Below, piece after piece: positions 1 through 7,477 of a stretch of DNA of 64,000 nucleotides. A program made the translations under genes and the position numbers. The notes under the pieces were generated by a model. That model did not search any database. It was not told the origin of the DNA and was given only the letters and a program-made list of their open reading frames with translations. This DNA comes from Actinomadura montaniterrae (GTDB lineage: Bacteria; Actinomycetota; Actinomycetes; Streptosporangiales; Streptosporangiaceae), in the NCBI RefSeq assembly GCF_008923365.1, contig NZ_WBMR01000017.1, forward strand, positions 20,065-84,064, in the 5' to 3' direction. The number at the start of each line of letters is the position of its first letter. Within the stretch, counting starts at the first letter, position 1.

Positions 1-61
1 AAGCGTTCCTTCCCGCCCCAACGTATTCGCGTCCCGCGGCGCAACCAGGCGAGGTTGCAGA

Positions 62-472
62 TCAGTGGTCGTTGACGAAGGTGGGATATGCGCTGGAGTA
101 GTCGCCGTCGCCCGTCATATGGAGCCCAATTGTGTCTCCCTCGAACAGGTTGTACTGCCCACCATCGCTGGCTTGGGCCGAATCGCAGCTACCTTTGCCG
201 TTATCGGCGACGAGTAGATACGTATAGCCGACTCTGTCCTCTACCCTGACTGTAGCCGAGTGCCCGTTCGCGGACGTGTCACACACGGAGACGATGTCAC
301 CGTGTTCCTCGACGTAAACCTTCACGCCGGGGACAGTCGAGTAGGAATACGTGTGGTCCCAGACGATACCGTCGGGCGGTTCGCTGGCGGAGGCGTTGCC
401 GGCGGTGGCCATGATGGCAGCGGCAGCGAGCGCCATCGTACCCGCGGCGATACGTCCAATACGAAGTTTCAA
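62..472 (-). CDS. Small secreted protein of unknown function
   Basis: A 136-residue protein with a clear Sec signal peptide: basic start (K2, R4, R7), hydrophobic Ala-rich core at residues 9-22, and a likely cleavage after the A-S-A at about residues 28-30. The mature part is about 105 residues, acidic, with two Cys (in SVCDTS and GSCDSA) that could form a disulfide. No family was recognised. The chosen start is TTG at 472, about 8 bases after AAGGAG. The nearer ATG reads ATG-TCT-TGA and stops after two codons, and its TGA overlaps the TTG start. Real coding is supported by the signal peptide and the ribosome site. Function is not predicted. Confidence 0.75.
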   Translation of the reverse strand: MKLRIGRIAAGTMALAAAAIMATAGNASASEPPDGIVWDHTYSYSTVPGVKVYVEEHGDIVSVCDTSANGHSATVRVEDRVGYTYLLVADNGKGSCDSAQASDGGQYNLFEGDTIGLHMTGDGDYSSAYPTFVNDH

Positions 473-917
473 GACATGCTCCTTTCAGAGGAGAACGGAT
501 CGATCCCCTACAGCCAGCCCGATCTCCAGGGCAGGATCGACCCTCGTTCTGGCCCCTCATTCGTGCGGTTTCCCGTACTAGTCTCCGTGCGTACGGGCCA
601 GCAGATATGACCGTCCGGACACAGGGCGTCACGGCAACCCATCAAGTGATGATCCCGTGAGTGCCGGGCTGATGACGAACCTGATCGCGGCGGCTGAACG
701 CGCACTGGCGATCAATGCCGCGCGGGTACTGCTACCGCCGTTTGGCCCGACCGATTCCCGGATACGAGTTTTGCGAACACGGCGCCGTACCGGTGGAGTC
801 GATCGTCTTCTCCGCCCCTCTTTCCCGCCGTGGTTCCATAGCGCTCCCCCTGCGAGTCCCGAGCGCGCATGGCTGACCGTCCTGTCATCTTCCGGGGGCG
901 CAACCCTGTCGATGGGT
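473..917. other. Intergenic region, no gene seen
   Basis: This stretch lies between the start of the small secreted protein and the end of the beta-helix lipoprotein, both on the minus strand. Open frames here are short, lack good ribosome sites and look like chance frames in GC-rich DNA. It should hold the promoter of the small secreted gene, but no convincing -35/-10 pair was seen. Confidence 0.5.
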
Positions 918-2576
918 TCAGCCGTCTTCGACCTTGCCGTGTGCTTCCTGGCCGGTGAGCGAGCGGAACTGGTCGAGTTTCTGGAACTCCGTCGCCGGCC
1001 CGCCCGGGCCCGACCATGAGATGAGCGACCGCGGCGTGCTGGGATCGGAGCGGACGTAGACGTTCCCGTCGGTCGAGACTCCCATCGTGCCTCCGGGCTT
1101 TCTGCGGACCACGCCCCGGACGCACAGGAGGCAGGGGGTGGCCGGCCGGGGACGGGAAAGCCTGTTGCCGCGGATGGTGATCTTCTGGATTCGCCAGGTC
1201 ATCGCAGGATCCGGAACGGCGTTCCGTGGATCCCGACCGGGAACGCGCGGGTCGCCCGGGGTTCGCGAGTCCTGCACGAGCTCAATGGTGCGCCCGTTCC
1301 CGGACATCGTGTTCTTCTCGATCCGCACGTCCGAGGTGTTGGTGATGCTGAGGCCGTCACCGGCGTTGCCCGTGAAGACATTGCGGGCGACGACGGCCTT
1401 CGCGCTCAGTTCCAGGGAGATGCCGTGGTCGGCGTTGCGCAGGATCTGATCACCGGTGATCGTGATGTCGTAGACCGACTCGTCCAGCCAGACGCCCTTG
1501 CCGAGATTGTCGGCGACGACGCTGTCGATCAGCGCGACCCGCCGGGACCGAGTGATCTTCATGCCGCCCGAGACCGGCGCATACTGGAAGTGCTCCAGGT
1601 TGTTGTGCTCGGTGCGCACCGACTCCATCCGCAGATCGTCGGCGTAGTTGCCGTGTACTCCGAGCATCCCGTTGCCGGAAGTGGTGACGCGGCGGATGCG
1701 AGCGTTCGGGCCGGTCACGCTGAGGCCCGTCGTCGCCGAGTCGGTCACGGTCACGTTCTCCAGCGTGTCGCCCTGGCCGGTGATCCTCACGCTGCCCAAC
1801 TCGGGGAGCGAGGTGGCGTACCGGCGGACGCCGATGCCGCGGAGCGTCGAATTGTCCGCTCGCAGGGTGAGAGCCTTGCCGAGCGTGCTCGCGCGGACAT
1901 CGTGTCCCCGTGGAACGCTGCCCATGTAGAGACGCTGGGTGGCTTCGTCCACGTAGAACTTGCCCTTCCTGACCTCGGCGCGTGAGCCGACCTGGGTCTG
2001 CGGCGCACCGTCGACCCAGAGCTGGTCCGGGTGCGCGGCCATCGGGTGGTCGGGTGACACGAATTGGAAGGCCGGGTCATCGCTCGGCTCAGCGCCCTTG
2101 GTGTAGGTCGGGCTCGCGTCGAGCCGGGTGGTCCAGCCGTCTCGGACCCAGGCGCCGTTCTCGGAACGCCATCCGGTGACAGGCGAACTGCCGTCAAGCC
2201 ACACGACCTCGTGCGGCGCCGACTGGATGGTGACGTGCCTTCCCTCAGGTACCTTGACGCTCTCGTGGTAAGTGCCGCCGCGCAGGACGATCGTCCCTCC
2301 GACGGGCGCCTTCGCCACGGCCGCACCGAGTGTGCGCAGCGGCGCCTGCCTGGTGGCGGCAGCCTGGTCGTCGCCGCCCGGAGCCACGAAGACCGCCCCG
2401 GGCGGAACGGGGTACGCGGTCGAACCGACGGGTGCGGCTCCAGTCGAGTTGGAGGCTCGCGGCTGGTCGCCCTGCGGCTGGTCGTCGTGCGATCGGCAAC
2501 CGGCGAGTCCGAACGCGACGGCCGGCACGCAGGCGAGCATGACAATCCCCCTCATGTGGTGTCGTCTGCGCGGCAT
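918..2576 (-). CDS. Lipoprotein with right-handed parallel beta-helix
   Basis: A 552-residue exported protein. The N-terminus has a hydrophobic segment ending in a lipobox (AFGLAGC, Cys about residue 27), followed by a polar linker, so it is probably anchored to the outer face of the membrane. From about residue 70 (PLRTLGAAVAKA, GGTIVLRGGTYHE) the sequence is typical of pectate-lyase-like right-handed parallel beta-helix proteins. Repeated short turns with N and G (for example NVTVTDSATTGLSVTG, NVFTGNAGDGLSITN) run to about residue 420. Such proteins bind or cleave polysaccharides, but no catalytic set can be assigned here. The start has TGAGGTGAG upstream; an ATG seven codons in is also possible. 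The gene stands alone. Confidence 0.8.
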   Translation of the reverse strand: MPRRRHHMRGIVMLACVPAVAFGLAGCRSHDDQPQGDQPRASNSTGAAPVGSTAYPVPPGAVFVAPGGDDQAAATRQAPLRTLGAAVAKAPVGGTIVLRGGTYHESVKVPEGRHVTIQSAPHEVVWLDGSSPVTGWRSENGAWVRDGWTTRLDASPTYTKGAEPSDDPAFQFVSPDHPMAAHPDQLWVDGAPQTQVGSRAEVRKGKFYVDEATQRLYMGSVPRGHDVRASTLGKALTLRADNSTLRGIGVRRYATSLPELGSVRITGQGDTLENVTVTDSATTGLSVTGPNARIRRVTTSGNGMLGVHGNYADDLRMESVRTEHNNLEHFQYAPVSGGMKITRSRRVALIDSVVADNLGKGVWLDESVYDITITGDQILRNADHGISLELSAKAVVARNVFTGNAGDGLSITNTSDVRIEKNTMSGNGRTIELVQDSRTPGDPRVPGRDPRNAVPDPAMTWRIQKITIRGNRLSRPRPATPCLLCVRGVVRRKPGGTMGVSTDGNVYVRSDPSTPRSLISWSGPGGPATEFQKLDQFRSLTGQEAHGKVEDG

Positions 2577-2708
2577 GACGGGAACTCACCTCAAGAAGTT
2601 CGGAAACCGTGGATGGACCACTACCGTCCGGAGTCGCCCCGCGGCCGCCACCCGCGGGATGGGCGGCACCGAAGATGTGCGGGCGTCCGCGCCGCCAGTG
2701 ACCGATCT

Positions 2709-4106
2709 TCAGCGCGTCCGCAAGACCGCGGCGACGGAGGCCAGCCGTTCGAGCACGTCGTCGAGCTGGTCACCCACGACCATCTGGTCGATCGTGTCGT
2801 GCTCCACGAAGCCGACGTCCGCGAAGCCGCGGAGAAGTGCGACGAGCGGGTCCCAGAAGCCACCGGTGTTGAGCAGGCCGACCGGCTTGCCGTGCAGTGC
2901 CAGCGTCTGCCAGGTCCATACCTCGAACAGCTCCTCGAGCGTGCCCAGCCCACCGGGCAGCGCGAGAAAGGCTTGTGCGCGCTCGGCCATCAGCGCCTTG
3001 CGCTCGTGCATCGTGTTCACAACGGTCGTCTCCACACCCAGCTCAAGGCCGATGCGCCCCCACTCCCGTTGCACCATGAAGCGCGGAATGACGCCGTAGA
3101 CGCGGCCGCCGCCGTCGATCACGCCCTGGGACACCCGCCCCATCAAGCCCGAGCCTCCACCGCCGTAAACGAGCTCGATACCGCGGTCGGCAAGGCCTCG
3201 CCCGACCGCGTACGCCGTCTCCGCATGAGCGGGATCCGAGCCGTCCCGGGCGCCGAGGAAGACGGCCAACCGAGAGAGCCCGCCAGCGCCCCGGCGGGTC
3301 CCCGCTCGGCCGAGCGCGTCCACGATCGTCGGCCAGACACCGGCCCGCGGATCCACGAGGTCGAAAAGGCCGGTGGCAGGAGCAACGATCAGCTCCGCGG
3401 CCGAAGCCGCGGCGTACCGGCGGGACATGGCCACCGGTAGCACTTCGTCACGGTCCCCGTGCACGATGACCGTCGGGATCTCAACCTGCCCCAAGGTAGC
3501 GAGGTCGGCCGCGGCGTACCGGTCGAGGAACTCTCCGGCCCCGCGATCGTGCGGTTCCGCGACGGTACCGTCCCCCACCCCGTAGACCGTGGCCAAATGG
3601 CAGGTCGGGGCCAAAGCGACCACTCCCGTCACCACGGGACGCGTTGACGTCGCACCGGGCACACTGCTGCCGAGCCGGTGCCGACGGCTTGCCCAGAGGG
3701 CCAGGTCACCGCCGGCCAAGTGCCCCATGTAGACGATCCGATCGAGATCGACCCGTCCCGGAGCGGCCTGCTCGACGAGTCCGGGGAGGGCGTCGGTGGC
3801 CGCGGCGACGTCGTTCAACGTGGTCGGCCAACCGCCGCCTTCACCGATCCGGCGGTACCGAATGTCGGCCACGGCGTAGCCGCGGGCCACCAGATCCTCC
3901 GCCACCATGCCGAGGTACCGGCGGTCGTGCTCGACCTGCCAGTAAGAGCCATGGAGAAGGAGCACGAGGGGTGCCGGCCCGCAACCGGCCGGCAGTCTCA
4001 GCTCTGCCACCTGGCTGCGATCGGGGCCGTACGCGAGAATGGTCGGGGCTCTCACCGGGCTGTCTTCTTCCCGGCGGTCGGCACAACCGGATGCCGTGTC
4101 GCTCAC
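2709..4106 (-). CDS. LOG-family protein fused to an inactive alpha/beta-hydrolase domain
   Basis: The 465-residue product has two parts. Residues 1-270 form an alpha/beta-hydrolase of the BD-FAE/kynurenine formamidase type (LLLHGSYW oxyanion region near 50). The nucleophile elbow, normally GHSAGG, reads GHLAGG (L130), and the usual catalytic GHFD reads GLFD (L247); the Asp region HGDRDEV remains. Residues 278-465 form a complete LOG (TIGR00730) domain with the diagnostic PGGLGTLEE. LOG enzymes remove ribose 5-phosphate from cytokinin ribotides or other nucleoside monophosphates. The hydrolase half is therefore probably non-catalytic while the LOG half looks active. The GTG start lies 7 bases after the sigma-factor stop, so the two genes are probably co-transcribed. 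Confidence 0.85.
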   Translation of the reverse strand: MSDTASGCADRREEDSPVRAPTILAYGPDRSQVAELRLPAGCGPAPLVLLLHGSYWQVEHDRRYLGMVAEDLVARGYAVADIRYRRIGEGGGWPTTLNDVAAATDALPGLVEQAAPGRVDLDRIVYMGHLAGGDLALWASRRHRLGSSVPGATSTRPVVTGVVALAPTCHLATVYGVGDGTVAEPHDRGAGEFLDRYAAADLATLGQVEIPTVIVHGDRDEVLPVAMSRRYAAASAAELIVAPATGLFDLVDPRAGVWPTIVDALGRAGTRRGAGGLSRLAVFLGARDGSDPAHAETAYAVGRGLADRGIELVYGGGGSGLMGRVSQGVIDGGGRVYGVIPRFMVQREWGRIGLELGVETTVVNTMHERKALMAERAQAFLALPGGLGTLEELFEVWTWQTLALHGKPVGLLNTGGFWDPLVALLRGFADVGFVEHDTIDQMVVGDQLDDVLERLASVAAVLRTR

Positions 4107-4113
4107 AGGCCGC

Positions 4114-5007
4114 TCAGACCGCGTCCGCGATGGGCTCGCTGAGCTTGGCCAGCGCCTTCTGCTGGATCTGCCGGACCCCTTCGCGGGACAGCCCGAGCCG
4201 CTCGCCGATGACGCGCAGCGGCTGCTCCTCCTCGCCGTCGAGACCGAATCGGCGCGTCAGCACGTAGAGCTCCCGCGCATCGAGGTTCGGCAGCCCGTGA
4301 TTGACGAGGGCGCGCAGGTGGGACCGGAGCTGCACCTGGTCCTCGATGCTCGACGACGGATCGGGCAGGCGGTCTTCCCACGGGATCATGTCCTCGCCCT
4401 GGCCTCCGATCGGTGCCTGAAGGCTTTCCAGACGTGGCGCCTCCAGAACGCGGCGGACCTGGGCCTGCGTAACGCCTGCCCGTTTGGCGATCTCGGCGTG
4501 ATCGGGCACTGCGTCCGCCCCGAAGTCCTCCAGGAACCTGCGCTGGGCGGCGATGATGGTCGGGCGCTTCTCGAAGTCGCTGAGGTTCAGATTGGGATGG
4601 TCCGCGTCACGGACGGCCCGCAGTACCTCGCGCTGGATCGGTTTGAAGGCCCAGCTGGCGAACGAGCCCCGGGCGGGATCGTAGGACGAGATGGCCCAGA
4701 GCAAACCGACTTTTCCGGCGCTCTGGAAATCCTCACTGTGCTGACTGGACCTGGAGGTGAACATGGCGACGTAACGGCGGACGAGGCCGTAGTTGGCGGC
4801 GACGATCTCGAAGGTGAGATCGTCCAGCTGCCGCTCGTCCCGCCGCAGCGCGAGCTCCGATACGTCGTCGATCTCACCGGATTGGGCCTTGGCCCGTAGA
4901 ACGGTGATCCGGTCCAAGAGCTCTCTCCGACGGGCGAACAGTTCGTCGTTCCGGTCGTGGAGCTGGGCGGTGGAACGCCCGTCACCGGTCGGCTGCGCGA
5001 TCCTCAT
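4114..5007 (-). CDS. RNA polymerase sigma factor, sigma-70 family
   Basis: The 297-residue protein carries a region 2 core (EDFQSAGKVGLLWAISSYDP, then SFASWAFKPIQREVLRAVRD) at about 90-140. A region 3-like helix-turn-helix (HAEIAKRAGVTQAQVRRVLE) sits near 170-190. A region 4 (LRVIGERLGLSREGVRQIQQ) at about 265-285 should read the -35 element. The region 2 to 4 organisation is that of a primary-like or group 3 sigma factor rather than an ECF factor, and there is no long region 1. GGGAGAG precedes the ATG. It sits immediately upstream of the LOG-hydrolase gene with a 7-base gap. No anti-sigma gene is adjacent. Target promoters are unknown. Confidence 0.88.
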   Translation of the reverse strand: MRIAQPTGDGRSTAQLHDRNDELFARRRELLDRITVLRAKAQSGEIDDVSELALRRDERQLDDLTFEIVAANYGLVRRYVAMFTSRSSQHSEDFQSAGKVGLLWAISSYDPARGSFASWAFKPIQREVLRAVRDADHPNLNLSDFEKRPTIIAAQRRFLEDFGADAVPDHAEIAKRAGVTQAQVRRVLEAPRLESLQAPIGGQGEDMIPWEDRLPDPSSSIEDQVQLRSHLRALVNHGLPNLDARELYVLTRRFGLDGEEEQPLRVIGERLGLSREGVRQIQQKALAKLSEPIADAV

Positions 5008-5530
5008 CTCTCTCTCCCTGGCTTTCCCCCCGCAGGTTTCGAGGCGACGATCTCCAATAACGGTCAGCGCTTAAAAGAGGGCGTTGACAGGCCGATGACG
5101 GAATCCAAGGGGGTCGAACGCCCCGCCGGGCCCGGACAGGCAGATCCTTCGCGCCCGAATTCCCTGGTAGGAGGCCGGTACCCGACCGTGTGGGCTCAGC
5201 AGGGCGAGGACGGCGAAGTCAGTTCGTTGACAGAACATTGATCAGAGGTAGGCGTCCCGTTGATTCCCCGGTGTCCTCCTGGTGTCTTAATAGTGTGCAG
5301 ATCCGGCGAACAATGCGGGCCGAGCGAAAACCAGGTTGCCGATCCGCGGGCGCACGGACACTAAGAGGACATGGCGGAGGTGAAGTGTGGTGGCGAGACC
5401 AGGCGGCACCACGGCTCGTCCGCGAGGCGAGGGGAACCCGCGGCGACGCCGGCCCAGGGCGGCGCAAGAAGGACGACCGGCTCGTGACGGATCAGACCGC
5501 TCCGGCCGAGCGCTGAGGTACAACGGTCCG
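5008..5530. other. Divergent intergenic region
   Basis: This region separates the leftward sigma-factor gene from the rightward gene at 5531. It contains two TTGACA boxes on the plus strand (5084-5089 and near 5228), neither with a good -10 at normal spacing. A possible 38-codon reading frame begins with ATG at 5371 after AGAGGA; its reality is doubtful. A strong GGAGGTGA at 5376-5383 could alternatively give an N-terminal extension to the next gene from GTG 5387 or 5390. Confidence 0.4.
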
Positions 5531-6280
5531 ATGGGTTTCGCATTGGTCCGGGCACAGGCAGGACTTCCGCCCAGGGGTGTGGACGACCTGACCAGCGAAA
5601 ACGGGACCGCCCTGGACCCGGACACGCTGGTCGTCGCGGGTCAGGCACTGACGTGGCAGGCGCCCTTCACGAGTGGTCCCCTGACCGCGCTCCCCCTCAC
5701 CGAGACCTCCGCGGTGGTCTTCGGCAACGACGACGCGGTGGACCCGACGCGATGGCACGACCGGTTCGCCCGGGGACTGACCCATCGCATGGCCGGCGAG
5801 ATCACCATCGCGACCGTCAGCCGCGGCCTCCTCGACGAGGTGGCCGGGGAGCACGAAGAGAACGAGATGCTCGGCTCCGCCATCGACGGGCTGGCCCAGT
5901 TGCTCACCGAGTTGGAAGAGGCGCAGGGAAGGGAGGCGCCTGCCGCCCGCATCGTGGCCGACGCATGCAACACCCACGCCGCGCTCATGGGCACGCTGAC
6001 CGATCAGCGGACCTCCGTGCGGAGTGAAGGGGGTTTCACCGTCCACACCGTGCGGTCGACTTCCGCCGACCTTCGGCGTCCCGCCCTCGAACGGGTTCGG
6101 GCACGCGTCGGCCTGCCCTGGCCCACGCGCAGAGGGGACGGGGTCGGCGGAGAACTCGGGCTGGCCCGCTGGTGCACGGTGATGCAGATGAGCGGTCACC
6201 AGATGTGGTCGCGGCTAGAGCACGAGGCGGTCCTGGTCACCGACCTGTGGCTGCGGAATCATCCGGTCTCGACGGGATGA
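5531..6280 (+). CDS. Protein of unknown function
   Basis: A 249-residue soluble protein with no recognised domain, signal peptide or membrane segment. The central part (about 85-160) is acidic and predicted helical (GLLDEVAGEHEENE, LAQLLTELEEAQGREA). The ATG at 5531 was chosen because GAGG lies about 10 bases upstream. A longer form from GTG 5387/5390 has a better ribosome site but would add a very Arg-rich, low-information segment. Its last 44 bases overlap the convergent response-regulator gene, which is unusual and suggests either antisense pairing of the two transcripts or a wrong end in one of them. The opposite-strand frame at 5492-6199 was judged a shadow. Confidence 0.55.
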   Translation: MGFALVRAQAGLPPRGVDDLTSENGTALDPDTLVVAGQALTWQAPFTSGPLTALPLTETSAVVFGNDDAVDPTRWHDRFARGLTHRMAGEITIATVSRGLLDEVAGEHEENEMLGSAIDGLAQLLTELEEAQGREAPAARIVADACNTHAALMGTLTDQRTSVRSEGGFTVHTVRSTSADLRRPALERVRARVGLPWPTRRGDGVGGELGLARWCTVMQMSGHQMWSRLEHEAVLVTDLWLRNHPVSTG

Positions 6281-6947
6281 GATATCCGTAACCGGTCTGC
6301 GTCGTGATCAAGCCGTCGCCCAGTTTGCGGCGCAATCTTGAGATGTGCTCGGCAAGGGTCCGGGAGACGCCGCGACTGGTGCCCCAGACGTGCAGCATGA
6401 GCTCCTCCTTGGAGACCGCCCGGCCACGGTTCGTCGCGAGGAACTCCAGGACGGCGTACTCCATGGGAGCGAGCCGTACCGGCACTCCCCCCTTGGAGAC
6501 CTGGCGCGCCGCGAGATCGATCACCACGGGCGGGATCTCCAGAACGTCTCCGCGCGTGGTCTCGGCCCGCCGCGTCACGCCTCCCGCTGAGCGCCGCAGC
6601 ACGGCTTCGATCCGCGCCAGCAGCACCTCGGGATCGAACGGCTTGGCAATGTAGTCGTCCCCGCCGAGCCGCAGGCCGAGAGCCTGATCGTGCACTTCCG
6701 TGCGGACCGTCAGCAGGATCACGGGGATGTCGTTCCCCTCCTCGCGGAGCTGGAGGACGAGCGACAGACCGTTGACATCCGGGAGATTGACGTCCAGCAG
6801 GGCGATGTCGACGTCCCCGCGGCGCAGGACCTGGCGGGCCAGCTCTCCGTTGGGCACCGACTCCACGAGGTGGTTGTGCTTGCGCAAAAGGCTTCGGACC
6901 ACCTTCACCAGCCGCGGATCGTCGTCCACCACCAGTACCCGTGCCAC
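6237..6947 (-). CDS. Response regulator, OmpR/PhoB type
   Basis: The 236-residue protein has a receiver domain at 1-120 with the acidic pocket DDD at 8-10, the phospho-acceptor D52 (ALLDVNLP) and the conserved Lys in YIAKPFDPE. A winged-helix DNA-binding domain follows at about 140-228 (VRLAPMEYAVLEFLATNRG and RTLAEHISRLRRKLGDG). It should act as a DNA-binding transcription factor when phosphorylated. Its partner kinase is probably the membrane histidine kinase encoded at 7478-9529 on the same strand, with a single-domain receiver gene between them on the other strand. The promoter should be in the 6948-7120 divergent gap. Confidence 0.9.
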   Translation of the reverse strand: MARVLVVDDDPRLVKVVRSLLRKHNHLVESVPNGELARQVLRRGDVDIALLDVNLPDVNGLSLVLQLREEGNDIPVILLTVRTEVHDQALGLRLGGDDYIAKPFDPEVLLARIEAVLRRSAGGVTRRAETTRGDVLEIPPVVIDLAARQVSKGGVPVRLAPMEYAVLEFLATNRGRAVSKEELMLHVWGTSRGVSRTLAEHISRLRRKLGDGLITTQTGYGYLIPSRPDDSAATGR

Positions 6948-7120
6948 GACTACATGTTATCGGCGCGACGACGACCTTCGAAAGGCAATAGGTGGGCGAG
7001 CACCCGGCGGCCTCCGTGCACCCTCGATCCGCGGCCGGCGCGGAGAGGAAGAGCCGCTGGTACCCTCCCTCGGGAGGCTTCCAGCAACATCGCGATATCT
7101 CCGGACGGAGAGGGCGAAAC

Positions 7121-7477
7121 ATGCGGGTTCTCATCGTCGAGGATTCCCGGGTCGGTCAGCTGCTCCATACCGTCTTGAAGCGCGAGGGTCATGAGCCCGT
7201 GCTCACCGAGGACGGCGCGGACGGGTGGCGCGAGCTCACCAGCACCAACCCGCCGCAAATGCTGATCCTGGACAGGATGCTCCCCGACATGGACGGCGCC
7301 GAACTGCTTGCCCGGCTCCGCGGCGACCTGCGCACCGCATCACTGCCCGTCCTGCTGCTGACAGCGGCGGCCCGCGCCTCTCGCGACCTCGACGACGGTG
7401 CGTTGACCCGGGTCCTCGGCAAGCCCTTCGACCTCGGGGAACTGCGCCGGATCCTCTCCGAACTCGCCGGCAACTGA
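7121..7477 (+). CDS. Single-domain response regulator
   Basis: A 118-residue receiver domain only: acidic pocket ED at 7-8, phospho-acceptor D51 (MLILDRMLPDMDG), Thr in LLLTAA, and Lys in LGKPFD. There is no output domain, so it probably acts by protein contact, as CheY or Spo0F do, or as a phosphate sink. GGAG/GAGGG precedes the ATG. It is divergent from the OmpR-type regulator and convergent with the histidine kinase, whose stop codon begins at the very next base (7478). This arrangement suggests that the three form one signalling module. Confidence 0.85.
   Translation: MRVLIVEDSRVGQLLHTVLKREGHEPVLTEDGADGWRELTSTNPPQMLILDRMLPDMDGAELLARLRGDLRTASLPVLLLTAAARASRDLDDGALTRVLGKPFDLGELRRILSELAGN

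Noticed and set aside
2064..3440. Long plus-strand open frame of about 458 codons
   Set aside because: It lies opposite two well-supported minus-strand genes and has no domain; it is a GC-rich antisense shadow.
5492..6199. Minus-strand frame of 235 codons opposite the unknown gene at 5531
   Set aside because: No ribosome site or domain, and the plus-strand frame has the more protein-like composition.
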